Assembly (NCBI RefSeq): GCF_900187505.1
Contig: NZ_FYDL01000024.1
Location: 1 to 54,647, forward strand
Source: Pseudomonas sp. Irchel s3h17
GTDB lineage: Bacteria > Pseudomonadota > Gammaproteobacteria > Pseudomonadales > Pseudomonadaceae
Reading direction: 5' to 3'
DNA: 54,647 nucleotides
Part shown: positions 43,782-50,720 of the stretch, piece by piece
How positions within the stretch are numbered: the stretch's first letter is position 1
Layout of the letters: the number at the start of each line of letters is the position of its first letter
Program-made: the position numbers and the translations under genes
Notes under the pieces: generated by a model
Told to the model about the DNA's origin: nothing
Database searches by the model: none
Seen by the model: the letters and a program-made list of their open reading frames with translations, nothing else

Positions 43782-45151
43782 TGACAACACAGGAAACTTT
43801 GATGATGGACGCTGCCTGTTCCGACCTGCTGGCTGAAGTACGTGTTTTCCGCCAACGCTACCCTGAGGTGCGCTACGTCGACCTCATCTCCCTGGACATT
43901 CCCGGGCATTTCTACGGCAAGCGCTACCCGATCGAGATGCTCGAAAAAGTGGCGGCCGGCAGTGCCCTCAAGTTGCCGCAGAACTGCGTGCTGCTGGGGG
44001 TGCAGGGCGGGCTGTTCAAAATCGGCGACTACTGCTTCCACGACGGCGACCCGGACGCGGTGCGGCGCCTGGTACCGGGCACCCTCAAGCCGGTGACCTG
44101 GGAAGCGCAGCCGATCGGGCAGATGCTGATCACCTCCGACGGCACCGAAAAACCCATCGAATTCGAACCCCGCGAAGTGCTGGCACAAGTGCTGGAGCGC
44201 ATGCGGCGCAAAGGCATTCACCCGGTGGTGGCGTTCGAACTGGAGTTCTATCTCTTCGACAAGCAACTGCGTGATGGCCAGCCGCAGTTCCCCCGCGATC
44301 CCCTGACCGACGATACCGACGACCAGCCGAACATGCACATCGAGCGCCTGTCACGGTTTGCTCCGGTCCTCGACGAAATGGTCGAGGCCGCGCGGGCCCA
44401 GGGCGTCGACACCACGGTGATCACCGCGGAACTTGGGCCCGGCCAGTTCGAGATCAACTTCGGCCACCTCAATGATGGCCTGCAAGCCGCGGACTGGGCC
44501 GCACTGTTCTGCCGCAGCACCCGGGGCGTTGCCCTCAAGCACGGCTATCGCGCCAGCTTCATGGCCAAGCCCTACCTGCAGCACCCGGGCAGTGGCATGC
44601 ACGTGCATGTCAGCCTCTACGATGGCGAAGGCCAGAACCTGTTGGCCGCCAACCAGCAACAGGCCCTGCGCCATGCCGTGGCCGGCTGCCTTGAGCTGTT
44701 GCCCCACTGCATGCCGATCTTCGCCCCGAACCAGAACGCCTTCCGCCGCCTGGGCGGCACCGTGAACGCGGCAACCCAGGCCAGCTGGGGCTTCGAAGAC
44801 CGCGACGCCTGCGTGCGGATCCCCGAGTCGGACAGCAAAAACCTGCGCATCGAACACCGCCTGGCCGGCGCCGACGCCAACCCCTACCTGGTGCTGGCGG
44901 CGATCCTGGTCGGGCTGGAACAGGGCCTGGAAGCCGGCCGCGAACCGATCCCACCCCTCAACGAAGACCGTAACAGCGGCATCGACTTCCCCCTGGAAAT
45001 GCTCGAAGCCGTACGTGCCATGCAGCATCAACCGCAGCTGCGCCAAGGCTTGGGGGCGGAGTTCGTCGACGTCTATTGCGAGAACAAGCGCCAGGACCAC
45101 CTGGCCTTCCAACAGGAGATAAGCGCCCGGGAATATCGCTGGTATCTCTAG
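43781..45151 (+). CDS. puuA: Glutamine-synthetase-family gamma-glutamylpolyamine ligase
   Basis: A 456-residue glutamine-synthetase-fold enzyme, related to PuuA/PauA, that joins glutamate to a polyamine amino group with ATP. Landmarks are AFELEFYLF, ELGPGQFEINFGH (metal and glutamate site), FMAKPYLQHPGSGMHVHVSL (ATP site) and FEDRDACVRIPESDSKNLRIEHR shown only by its start FEDRD and end RIEHR. It ends with REYRWYL, as in this subfamily. ATG 43781 (MTTQETL) overlaps the regulator stop. A 12-bp hairpin follows. Confidence 0.87.
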   Translation: MTTQETLMMDAACSDLLAEVRVFRQRYPEVRYVDLISLDIPGHFYGKRYPIEMLEKVAAGSALKLPQNCVLLGVQGGLFKIGDYCFHDGDPDAVRRLVPGTLKPVTWEAQPIGQMLITSDGTEKPIEFEPREVLAQVLERMRRKGIHPVVAFELEFYLFDKQLRDGQPQFPRDPLTDDTDDQPNMHIERLSRFAPVLDEMVEAARAQGVDTTVITAELGPGQFEINFGHLNDGLQAADWAALFCRSTRGVALKHGYRASFMAKPYLQHPGSGMHVHVSLYDGEGQNLLAANQQQALRHAVAGCLELLPHCMPIFAPNQNAFRRLGGTVNAATQASWGFEDRDACVRIPESDSKNLRIEHRLAGADANPYLVLAAILVGLEQGLEAGREPIPPLNEDRNSGIDFPLEMLEAVRAMQHQPQLRQGLGAEFVDVYCENKRQDHLAFQQEISAREYRWYL

Positions 45152-45169
45152 CAAGCGCCGGAGTGAACG

Positions 45170-45196
45170 ATGGTTCGGCCACCATGGCCGAACCAT
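45170..45196. terminator. 12-bp perfect hairpin after puuA
   Basis: ATGGTTCGGCCA (45170-45181) pairs with TGGCCGAACCAT (45185-45196) around CCA, 18 bases after the puuA stop. No immediate T-run; a T7 run lies 20 bases further on. Confidence 0.6.
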
Positions 45197-45233
45197 AGCG
45201 TTGACCGGGTTAGAGTTTTTTTACTTCCCGTTC

Positions 45234-45262
45234 TTGACATGCCCCGAGAAGCAGTCCAGAAT
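45234..45262 (+). promoter_or_regulatory. Sigma-70 promoter candidate for tRNA-Cys
   Basis: A -35 TTGACA (45234-45239), 17-base spacer and -10 CAGAAT (45257-45262; 4 of 6 to consensus). Transcription would start near 45269, about 120 bases before the tRNA. Confidence 0.5.
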
Positions 45263-45292
45263 TGCGTCCATTCCTGATTAGGGAACGAGAAA

Positions 45293-45335
45293 AACCCTTT
45301 AGATTTCAAAGGGTTGGAAGTAGATGCAAATCTAG
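45293..45335 (+). other. Two hairpins in the tRNA leader
   Basis: AACCCTTT/AAAGGGTT (45293-45315, 7-base loop) and TAGAT/ATCTA with a GCAA loop (45322-45335). They lie between the promoter and tRNA-Cys. They may be processing signals or a decayed tRNA; no intact cloverleaf was found. Confidence 0.4.
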
Positions 45336-45391
45336 ATTCCCTCTCCAGTTTGTATGTGTTTGATGTTGCTTTTAGGGCATCTGACATTTGA

Positions 45392-45465
45392 GGCCGAGTA
45401 GCAAAATGGTTATGCAGTGGATTGCAAATCCACCTACGCCGGTTCGATTCCGACCTCGGCCTCCA
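45392..45465 (+). tRNA. tRNA-Cys (GCA)
   Basis: A 74-base cloverleaf with acceptor stem GGCCGAG/CTCGGCC, discriminator T and an encoded CCA end. Anticodon stem GTGGA/TCCAC encloses the loop TTGCAAA, with anticodon GCA at 45424-45426. The T-arm contains GGTTCGATTCC. Its 3' end is the probable attachment site of the prophage to the right. Confidence 0.95.
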
Positions 45466-45470
45466 CTCTT

Positions 45471-45506
45471 AAAAACCCCGTAGCTCAATGAGTTACGGGG
45501 TTTTTT
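45471..45506 (+). terminator. Rho-independent terminator after tRNA-Cys
   Basis: AAAAACCCCGTA (45471-45482) pairs with TACGGGG (45494-45500) and the six T that follow. It lies five bases after the tRNA CCA end. The stem is near-symmetric, so it can also stop leftward transcription from the integrase gene. Confidence 0.85.
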
Positions 45507-45523
45507 ATTGGCTTCAGGAAAGG

Positions 45524-45537
45524 CATCGCTTCCGCAA
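45524..45537. repeat. 14-bp direct repeat, copy 1 (possible Int/Xis arm site)
   Basis: CATCGCTTCCGCAA, repeated exactly at 45545-45558, between the tRNA terminator and the integrase stop. Short direct repeats placed 21 bases apart beside an att core are typical arm-type sites of tyrosine integrases or excisionases. Confidence 0.55.
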
Positions 45538-45544
45538 TTATTGC

Positions 45545-45558
45545 CATCGCTTCCGCAA
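45545..45558. repeat. 14-bp direct repeat, copy 2
   Basis: Same 14 bases as 45524-45537, offset by 21 bases (two helix turns), so bound proteins would sit on one DNA face. Confidence 0.55.
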
Positions 45559-45565
45559 CCTGACC

Positions 45566-46633
45566 TTATCTCGTCGGGCTTACGACCTCTCCGACGCGGC
45601 GATAGACCTTCTTCGTCATCTCTTCGGTCGAGTGCCCAAGTAGCCTACTGGCCTTGCTGATATCTTCGATTTCACTGGCTGCCTTTGGGCGGATATCTCT
45701 GAACTGAAACAGTCTGATACTTGCGGCCAGCGCGACATCACCGCTCGCAGCAGCCTTTACTGCCGCCGTTTCCCTGGCTTCGTCCCAGCGGTTGCGTAAC
45801 ATCTGTTTGCTCATACGCAGACCCGCTTTGTTGGTGATCAAGGTTGACGTCCTGACCCCCGCGTCGGTCTTCCTTTTCAGAAGGTCATCTAGGAGCGTGC
45901 TGAGCGCTGAAACCTCCTCGCCTTCTTGCAGTTTGATTCGAAGTCGCTTCTGCGTCTTGCCCTGGCCTACCGAGAGAAAACCATTGTTCAGGTCGGTAGC
46001 GGATGATTTCAATACGTCACTTGGGCGCTGTCCGGTTAGATACGCCAGGTCCATTGCGTCCTTGAGCTCCTGTGGTGCGACCTCGTAAACGGCATCCCAT
46101 ACAACGTCGCCGGCGTAGAAGTCGCGAGGAGTTTCTTTGTTCCGTCTCAAGCCGGTGCAAGGATTCGCCTTGTCTGTCAGCCCCCATTCCCTGGCATAGG
46201 TCCAAACGGTGGAGAGTAGGGCTAATTCACGGTTCGCCCTGACTTTTGCTGTCCTTGTGTCACGGTATTGCGCCACCTGCTGCGGCGTCATTGCGTCCAC
46301 GGGAGCATCTTCGAACGCTTTCCTTAGCTGCTTCATACCCTTCGTATAATCATCCCTGGTCCCCTTTGTTAACCCGGGCATGACCTTGCTTTCATAGTCG
46401 TCGAAAAGGCGCACCATCAAATGCGATGGCTTGGGAACCGCCTTGCGATCAAGGCGCGCCCACTCCACCTTCGCTTCATCAAGGTCGGTACCCAGCGGGG
46501 TTTCGACTCGTCTCCCATCTGCGCTCTTGCCGCAGTAGTAATAGCAAACTAGAACCTTGCCGCTCTTCATTGTCCTGATCCGCCGAATCATTCGCGGCGG
46601 CAGGTCCAGATTCGCCGCCTTTTTCTTTCGCAT
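45566..46633 (-). CDS. int: Phage tyrosine integrase
   Basis: A 355-residue tyrosine recombinase that integrates and excises the prophage. It has an N-terminal arm-binding part with many basic residues, a SAM-like core-binding domain (about 100-170), and a catalytic domain. In the catalytic domain GQRPSDVL holds Arg I, FQFRDIRPKAA holds the HxxR box with Arg in place of the usual His (seen in related phage integrases), and LLGHSTEEMTKKVYRR holds the GH motif and the Tyr nucleophile. Its 3' end faces tRNA-Cys 101 bases away, the standard layout for tRNA-targeting phages. The DUF4224 gene is directly upstream. Confidence 0.9.
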   Translation of the reverse strand: MRKKKAANLDLPPRMIRRIRTMKSGKVLVCYYYCGKSADGRRVETPLGTDLDEAKVEWARLDRKAVPKPSHLMVRLFDDYESKVMPGLTKGTRDDYTKGMKQLRKAFEDAPVDAMTPQQVAQYRDTRTAKVRANRELALLSTVWTYAREWGLTDKANPCTGLRRNKETPRDFYAGDVVWDAVYEVAPQELKDAMDLAYLTGQRPSDVLKSSATDLNNGFLSVGQGKTQKRLRIKLQEGEEVSALSTLLDDLLKRKTDAGVRTSTLITNKAGLRMSKQMLRNRWDEARETAAVKAAASGDVALAASIRLFQFRDIRPKAASEIEDISKASRLLGHSTEEMTKKVYRRVGEVVSPTR

Positions 46634-46636
46634 TGA

Positions 46637-46873
46637 TCAGCTCACTTTCGACAGGTCAAGGGTCCAGGTCTCGGCAACGGCATTCGTTGCTGAGGGTTTC
46701 ACGCCGGCCAACTTGAGCCTGGCGTAAACCCGGCCGACGACTGGCCGTCTAGCACCGGTCAAAACATACTCCCAACCGTTTTTCGAGAGCCATCCGGCCT
46801 GGCGCGACGGGATTTGGTAGCCCGTGATAGCCGCCAACTCTTCTTCGGCGAGGGTTTCACTTTGAATTTCCAT
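46637..46873 (-). CDS. DUF4224 phage protein next to integrase
   Basis: A 78-residue protein with the DUF4224 pattern (AAITGYQIPSRQAGWLSKNGW), common beside integrases in Pseudomonas and enteric prophages. Its small size and place suggest an excisionase-like or DNA-binding role, which is unproven. ATG 46873 is chosen because GGAG lies 6-7 bases before it; an ATG 12 bases earlier has no ribosome binding site. Confidence 0.75.
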   Translation of the reverse strand: MEIQSETLAEEELAAITGYQIPSRQAGWLSKNGWEYVLTGARRPVVGRVYARLKLAGVKPSATNAVAETWTLDLSKVS

Positions 46874-46971
46874 GATTTGCTCCATGCCGCGCGTGGCGGC
46901 AGAAGGTGGTTTGTCGAAATCTGATGAAGGGAGTGAGTCCGGTCCTGCGGGTGAGCTACTGTTGATGCGTT

Positions 46972-47025
46972 CGCCTCACCAGCGGCTGTCGAATCAGCCC
47001 CCTTCCTGAGGTGGCTGGTGGGGCG
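46972..47025. other. Nested inverted repeats, possible structured RNA
   Basis: CGCCTCACCAGC (46972-46983) pairs with GCTGGTGGGGCG (47014-47025), with one G-U. Inside are GGCTG/CAGCC (46984-46999, six-base loop) and a small CCT/AGG hairpin. This makes a three-way-junction-like fold. It lies in the 350-base stretch between the DUF4224 and 61-residue genes, which otherwise holds nothing recognised. Confidence 0.4.
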
Positions 47026-47225
47026 AGCTCTATTGCCGTTTCATGAACGTGATCCCGTGATTTTTTAACGCTGATTCGGATCACCTAGTTGACGTGCCCA
47101 GCGTGCTGTTGCTTCAGAGGAAACTTGTTTTCTGTGGGCATGGGGCGTCCTATGCCGGGGCGGTGGTGTGAAGTGAGTTTGTGGTCTATGTATCTATGTC
47201 GAATTCAGGCTGAGAGGAGACCGAC

Positions 47226-47411
47226 ATGAGATTGCAAAGCGATATCGATGCACTCGCGGCAATCGAGGAAGACGCTCAAATGATGCTTAAGTGGTTGGGG
47301 ATTCCCGACGACAAGCAGAAACTAGAGGTCGTTATTTGCTTGCGGCAGATCATTGACCTTGCCACCTACAGGAAGGCGATTGACCAACTTACTGAGCCAT
47401 CAGCGCAATAG
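47226..47411 (+). CDS. Small phage protein, 61 aa, unknown
   Basis: A 61-residue acidic helical protein (MRLQSDIDALAAIEEDAQMM...) with a good ribosome binding site (GAGGAG, 8 bases before ATG). It is the only rightward frame among leftward phage genes. No family recognised. Its strong start signal and protein-like composition support a real gene. It could be an independently expressed cargo gene. Confidence 0.5.
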   Translation: MRLQSDIDALAAIEEDAQMMLKWLGIPDDKQKLEVVICLRQIIDLATYRKAIDQLTEPSAQ

Positions 47412-47456
47412 GTGAGGGGGGGTCAGGCGGCAATTAGAATGATCGCCGCCTGATTA

Positions 47457-48272
47457 TTACTTGGGATCGAAAGCGCCCAGAGAAAGAGATGCGTTGCTAC
47501 CGATCTTGTCTTGTAGAACCGTCTTGAACTCCTGCGCGATATCTTCACGCTGAACTTCCTCGCCAACCCAGCGCAGTTTCAGCACTGGCTGGGCACCGCT
47601 GGTAATGACCGAAACCCGCAGGTTGATCCATTGTTCGGTCAGACCTTCGAAGGGGATTACGTTGAACAGCAGGGAAGTTGGTAGCGTTTCTTTGCTGCGG
47701 GCCTCGATTTGGTCCAGGGTGCTGCGGCTGGCGCTGGTCTCGCTGACGGTGTGGTCCGATTCGGATGCTGCCTTGATGGTGATGGTGCGCACCGCGGCGA
47801 TGGCCTTGGCGATGCTCATGCTGCCGCCTGCCTCATCCATGGCGCTCAGGTACTGGTGCCAGTCTTCGATCCAGTCACTCAGGTCTTTCTGTGTCATGGC
47901 GCGGCTGCCGATCGCCTGGACCGCCTTGTAGCCTGCGGATGATTTTAGTTTCAGTATCGCGCGGTCGTCGGCGTGGCCTGGCACTGCATCGTTGCCCAGG
48001 TTGAACAACAGCGTGCAGGTCATTTCATCCTGATCGATAAAACCCTTGGCATCAGGAACCGCTCGGGCTGCAACGTATGCGCTGAAGTCAGCCAGCGAGT
48101 GGGTGGAGTAGATGCCACGGAAACGGCTACGGCCGGCCTGCCACTTTTCCAGGGTGACGACTTGGCAGCCTTCGGGCAGTACAACGGTCGGTGTGTGGGT
48201 GGCCAGACTTTTGCCGGTCGCCTCAAGTGCGGTATCGGTGATGTGCTGGATCGCTTCTTTGCTCAGAGACAT
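47457..48272 (-). CDS. DUF2303 phage protein (YfdQ-like)
   Basis: A 271-residue phage protein of the DUF2303 family, often found in the early leftward region of lambdoid prophages. Visible patterns are LPEGCQVVTLEKWQAGRSRFRG, shown in part, TCTLLFNLGN, and the C-terminal LKLRWVGEEVQREDIAQEF. Function unknown; association with recombination or anti-host genes is common. AAGGA lies about 9 bases before the ATG. It is followed in the same direction by nothing until the integrase block. Confidence 0.75.
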   Translation of the reverse strand: MSLSKEAIQHITDTALEATGKSLATHTPTVVLPEGCQVVTLEKWQAGRSRFRGIYSTHSLADFSAYVAARAVPDAKGFIDQDEMTCTLLFNLGNDAVPGHADDRAILKLKSSAGYKAVQAIGSRAMTQKDLSDWIEDWHQYLSAMDEAGGSMSIAKAIAAVRTITIKAASESDHTVSETSASRSTLDQIEARSKETLPTSLLFNVIPFEGLTEQWINLRVSVITSGAQPVLKLRWVGEEVQREDIAQEFKTVLQDKIGSNASLSLGAFDPK

Positions 48273-48298
48273 TTATCGATTCCTTGGTGGCTGAGTGG

Positions 48299-48646
48299 TT
48301 ACGTGCGGGGAGTGATAGGGGCTTGTTCGCGGCTGAAGAGCTGGTCGTGCTTCTCGGCGAAGAGGGTGATCCTGCCGCCGGAGCCGACATGCATGGGAGT
48401 GTCCAGGCTGGTGTTCTCGCTACGTGTGCCGCGCTTGGTCGGCACCTTGTAGTCGAGTTTGTGCTTGATCTTCACTTGGCTCGATTCGCCGATCTGGCTG
48501 AAGTCCAGAGTGATGATCAGCTTCCCGGCCTTGCCGTGGTCAACAACCCCGGCGGCTACTTCGGAAAGGGCGTGGCCAATCTGGTTGGCGAATGCGCCAC
48601 CGTTCAGTTCTTCGAGGAACTCTGCGGTATCGGTAGGGGTGGACAT
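48299..48646 (-). CDS. Hypothetical phage protein, 115 aa
   Basis: A 115-residue protein (MSTPTDTAEFLEELNGGAF...) with beta-type middle (KLIITLDFSQIG) and a basic segment KHKLDYKVPTKRG. It lies 26 bases upstream of the DUF2303 gene in the same leftward operon and is usually its companion. GGAG lies 8 bases before the ATG. No function known. Confidence 0.7.
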   Translation of the reverse strand: MSTPTDTAEFLEELNGGAFANQIGHALSEVAAGVVDHGKAGKLIITLDFSQIGESSQVKIKHKLDYKVPTKRGTRSENTSLDTPMHVGSGGRITLFAEKHDQLFSREQAPITPRT

Positions 48647-48737
48647 GGCTTTTTCTCCGGGGTGGCCACTAGGCCGCTGGGGGGAAGACTGAGTTGCGAT
48701 TGGCTACGACGCTGGCGTACCAACTTCTTGATCGGTT

Positions 48738-49100
48738 TCAATGGCCTGCGCCGAAGTAGGCGAACAGGAACAATGTGAGCGCCGCTCCGGCGGTCCAGCG
48801 TAGGAGCGTGCGGGCGAATACTTTCGCGGTCTTGTGGCTGGCAGCGAAGAACTCGGCATTGTCTTCGAGTTGTTGTGCGAACTGGCAGGCATTGTCATGA
48901 CCAAACAGCTCACCCTTTGCCGTACCGGTGGAGCGCTCAATCACTTCGAAGGTATTGCCGCCGCGCGGTATAACGGTGAATCGCTGTGCGCGAACTGGTT
49001 CTTCGCGGCCTATGTGCTGGTACATCTCGGAAGTGGCCAGAGAGGTCCGGAGACGCAACCCATGGAGGATTGCTTGGCTCTGTTTGATCGTTTGGTTCAT
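48738..49100 (-). CDS. Hypothetical phage membrane protein, 120 aa
   Basis: A 120-residue protein with a polar N-terminal domain (RFTVIPRGGNTFEVIERSTG, like a small phage beta-domain) and one C-terminal membrane helix (AGAALTLFLFAYFG). It is leftward, in line with the neighbouring early genes. No family recognised. A tail-anchored inner-membrane protein is the simplest reading. Confidence 0.65.
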   Translation of the reverse strand: MNQTIKQSQAILHGLRLRTSLATSEMYQHIGREEPVRAQRFTVIPRGGNTFEVIERSTGTAKGELFGHDNACQFAQQLEDNAEFFAASHKTAKVFARTLLRWTAGAALTLFLFAYFGAGH

Positions 49101-49201
49101 GGCGATTCCTCAGTGTGGGTTGCGTGTATTCGTCAGCGCTCGGACCGCCTGCTGGTTGCCGATGGGCGCAGGGGAGAGTGCTGACGGATAAAGGCAGGCG
49201 A

Positions 49202-49229
49202 AAAAAAGCCCGAGGGTTCCCGGGCTTTT
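49202..49229. terminator. Hairpin terminator, leftward or rightward
   Basis: AAAAGCCCG and CGGGCTTTT flank a short AGGGTTCC-type loop. A-run on one side and T-run on the other make it usable in both directions. Confidence 0.7.
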
Positions 49230-49237
49230 GTGGTGCG

Positions 49238-49259
49238 TCACATAGACCTCCCTATGTGA
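49238..49259. repeat. 8-bp inverted repeat TCACATAG-N6-CTATGTGA
   Basis: Perfect inverted repeat beside the terminator at 49202, in the 510-base region between the 120-residue gene and csrA. Possible operator or hairpin; no partner known. Confidence 0.5.
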
Positions 49260-49462
49260 GCGCTGGTGCCGCCATAGGGCGGGCTTGGGTGTCGGTTACA
49301 TGGCTGCCAATCCTCCGTGTTGATGGCAACTCCCGAGCATTCCTCGGCAGTTGGTTGCAATGCAGGTGGCCGGTATAAGCCGGGGTTTCGTCCGCATCGG
49401 TGAATCATCTTTCGGCCCTGCGTTGCCGTTACCGGGTGGCTCGCGAAAGCTCCGGCAAACAC
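49238..49462 (-). CDS. Doubtful small phage frame
   Basis: A 74-codon frame from GTG 49462 (with an internal ATG near 49405) gives a Pro/Arg/Cys-rich peptide (GRNPGLYRPPALQPTAEEC). Similar short frames recur in Pseudomonas prophages and are sometimes called Ash-like. No ribosome binding site was seen and the stop overlaps an inverted repeat. It may equally be a structured non-coding stretch. Confidence 0.25.
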   Translation of the reverse strand: MFAGAFASHPVTATQGRKMIHRCGRNPGLYRPPALQPTAEECSGVAINTEDWQPCNRHPSPPYGGTSAHIGRSM

Positions 49463-49490
49463 TTGGCGCTTTTCCTTACCGCTACTGACG

Positions 49491-49508
49491 CTGACCGGCG
49501 CCGGTCAG
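49491..49508. repeat. 18-bp perfect palindrome
   Basis: CTGACCGGCGCCGGTCAG is its own reverse complement with no spacer. Located downstream of csrA on its transcript. Possible protein-binding site. Confidence 0.6.
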
Positions 49509-49611
49509 GCCTTGCTCATGTAAAGATGATTCCCGATGCGGCCTGGTGCTGGGGAGGACCAGGTGCTCGGGCAGTTAGCGACAGGCTGTCGTTTTGGCGC
49601 TGGTTGATTCG

Positions 49612-49791
49612 TTACTGGGGCTTCGACAAGCCCGCCTGAATGCGCTGGGTGATCTCGTCTCGATGCACCGGGACATCCTTGGGTGCGCTTGTTCCGATGC
49701 GTACCTGTTTGCCACTCACACCCAGCACAGTGATCGTGATGTCGTTACCGATGTTGATGCTTTCGCCTTCTTTACGAGTCAAAATCAGCAT
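49612..49791 (-). CDS. csrA: Phage-borne CsrA/RsmA RNA-binding regulator
   Basis: A 59-residue protein, clearly a CsrA/RsmA homologue: MLILTRKEGESINIGNDI at the start, then TVLGVSGKQVRIGTSAPKDV and PVHRDEITQRIQAG. The key RNA-binding residues are kept, including Leu4, Arg6 and Arg44 (of VHR). CsrA dimers bind GGA in mRNA leaders to block or stabilise translation. AAGGA lies about 8 bases before the ATG. It is in the leftward early block, downstream of the pL-like site at 50078, so it should be made on induction and perhaps in the lysogen. It could alter the host Gac/Rsm network or time phage genes. Confidence 0.92.
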   Translation of the reverse strand: MLILTRKEGESINIGNDITITVLGVSGKQVRIGTSAPKDVPVHRDEITQRIQAGLSKPQ

Positions 49792-50077
49792 TGTCCATTT
49801 CCTTGCGTTAGTTGGTTTCCCACTGCACCCGTCACCAGGTGCAGAAGCGAAATGCTCTATTTGCTCGCGCTACTACTGGGCCATTCGCCAGTAGTGGCAG
49901 CATGATTTCGTTCACCTGACTTTCTCTCGCCCCACAGGTGTGGCCGGGGCTGACCTCCCAGCGAATCGCCAGGTAATCGTGTATGGCGCAGATTGTTAAA
50001 GAGCGGCGCGGCTTTCGCTGCTGGGCCGGCGATGTGTTGGCCTGAGAAATAAATTACTAGCGATAATATTGATAGTC
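49792..50077. other. Leader region of csrA, no gene
   Basis: About 285 bases between the csrA start and the pL-like site. It contains several short inverted repeats (for example CTACTACTGG/CCAGTAGTGG at 49869-49894) but no convincing gene on either strand. Confidence 0.4.
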
Positions 50078-50093
50078 AAGACCGCAGGTAATA
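50078..50093. promoter_or_regulatory. Phage operator-like 16-mer (pL side)
   Basis: AAGACCGCAGGTAATA, identical to 52948-52963 on the other side of the repressor gene. It lies in an AT-rich stretch suited to a leftward promoter for csrA and downstream genes. Shared sequence at both control regions fits CI/Cro operators. Confidence 0.55.
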
Positions 50094-50111
50094 AAAAATA
50101 CGTTGGATAAT

Positions 50112-50134
50112 AAAAAACCCGCTCAATTGCGGGC
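50112..50134 (-). terminator. Leftward terminator after the 82-residue gene
   Basis: On the minus strand AGCCCGC/GCGGG with loop AATTGA is followed by TTTTTTATT. It ends the gene at 50140 six bases after its stop. Confidence 0.85.
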
Positions 50135-50139
50135 TCTCT

Positions 50140-50388
50140 TCACGATTCGCAGTACTCTCGCCACCCGATCCTGACTGCGCCACTCTCAAGTCGATCCATA
50201 CGGACCCCATCGGTTTCTTCAATTTCTTGGAGGACCTTCAGCCAAGCATCTACAGATTCTTCCTTCGATCTGGTGGCGACGACAGATTGGATTTTCTGCG
50301 CATGCGGCTCAGAGATCAGCCGTTGAATTCGTCGACGTACAAGCTCATATGAGGTCTCAACTGGGCTTTGAGCAAGAGGGCGTCGCAT
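50140..50388 (-). CDS. Hypothetical phage protein, 82 aa
   Basis: An 82-residue protein with a basic, helical first half (ELVRRRIQRLISEPHA) and an acidic middle (EESVDAWLKVLQEIEE). AAGGAAC lies 7-8 bases before the ATG. It has its own terminator. No family recognised; a small DNA-associated or inhibitory protein is possible but unproven. Confidence 0.6.
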   Translation of the reverse strand: MRRPLAQSPVETSYELVRRRIQRLISEPHAQKIQSVVATRSKEESVDAWLKVLQEIEETDGVRMDRLESGAVRIGWREYCES

Positions 50389-50720
50389 CTAGTGTTCCTT
50401 GTTTTTAGCGTTTGAAAACAAAGACTCAGAATGTCAAAACCCTGACGCATGATATTGATTTTTCTCAGAGGACCTGGAAAAAGCTCTTCATGTTTTTTTG
50501 TGCGCAAAAGAAAGCCTACGCACGGCGGGCTTAGGGAGGCTGTGAGCGGGATAGGGGCGCTCCACCCCGTGAAAGGATGTCGCGGAAACGAAAAAGCCCG
50601 CGCATCGCGGGCTCTCTATAGACGGGGCCAAATCCCTTTGGCTGACTGCATTGTGCTTGGTAGGTGTGACGAAAGCATGACAGGGCAGATACGAAAAGCC
50701 CGGCGCTGGGCCGGGCTTGA
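50389..50720. other. Gene-poor stretch with two leftward hairpin terminators
   Basis: No supported gene. Hairpins GCCCGCG-CAT-CGCGGGC (50596-50612) and AAGCCCGG.../CCGGGCTT (50696-50720) both have T-runs in the minus direction. The second ends the gene at 50721. The roughly 80 bases between them hold no frame with a start signal and may be a short untranslated RNA. Confidence 0.5.

Noticed and set aside
45148..45387. 79-codon minus-strand frame between puuA and tRNA-Cys
   Set aside because: Overlaps the puuA 3' end, the hairpin and the tRNA promoter; no start signal.
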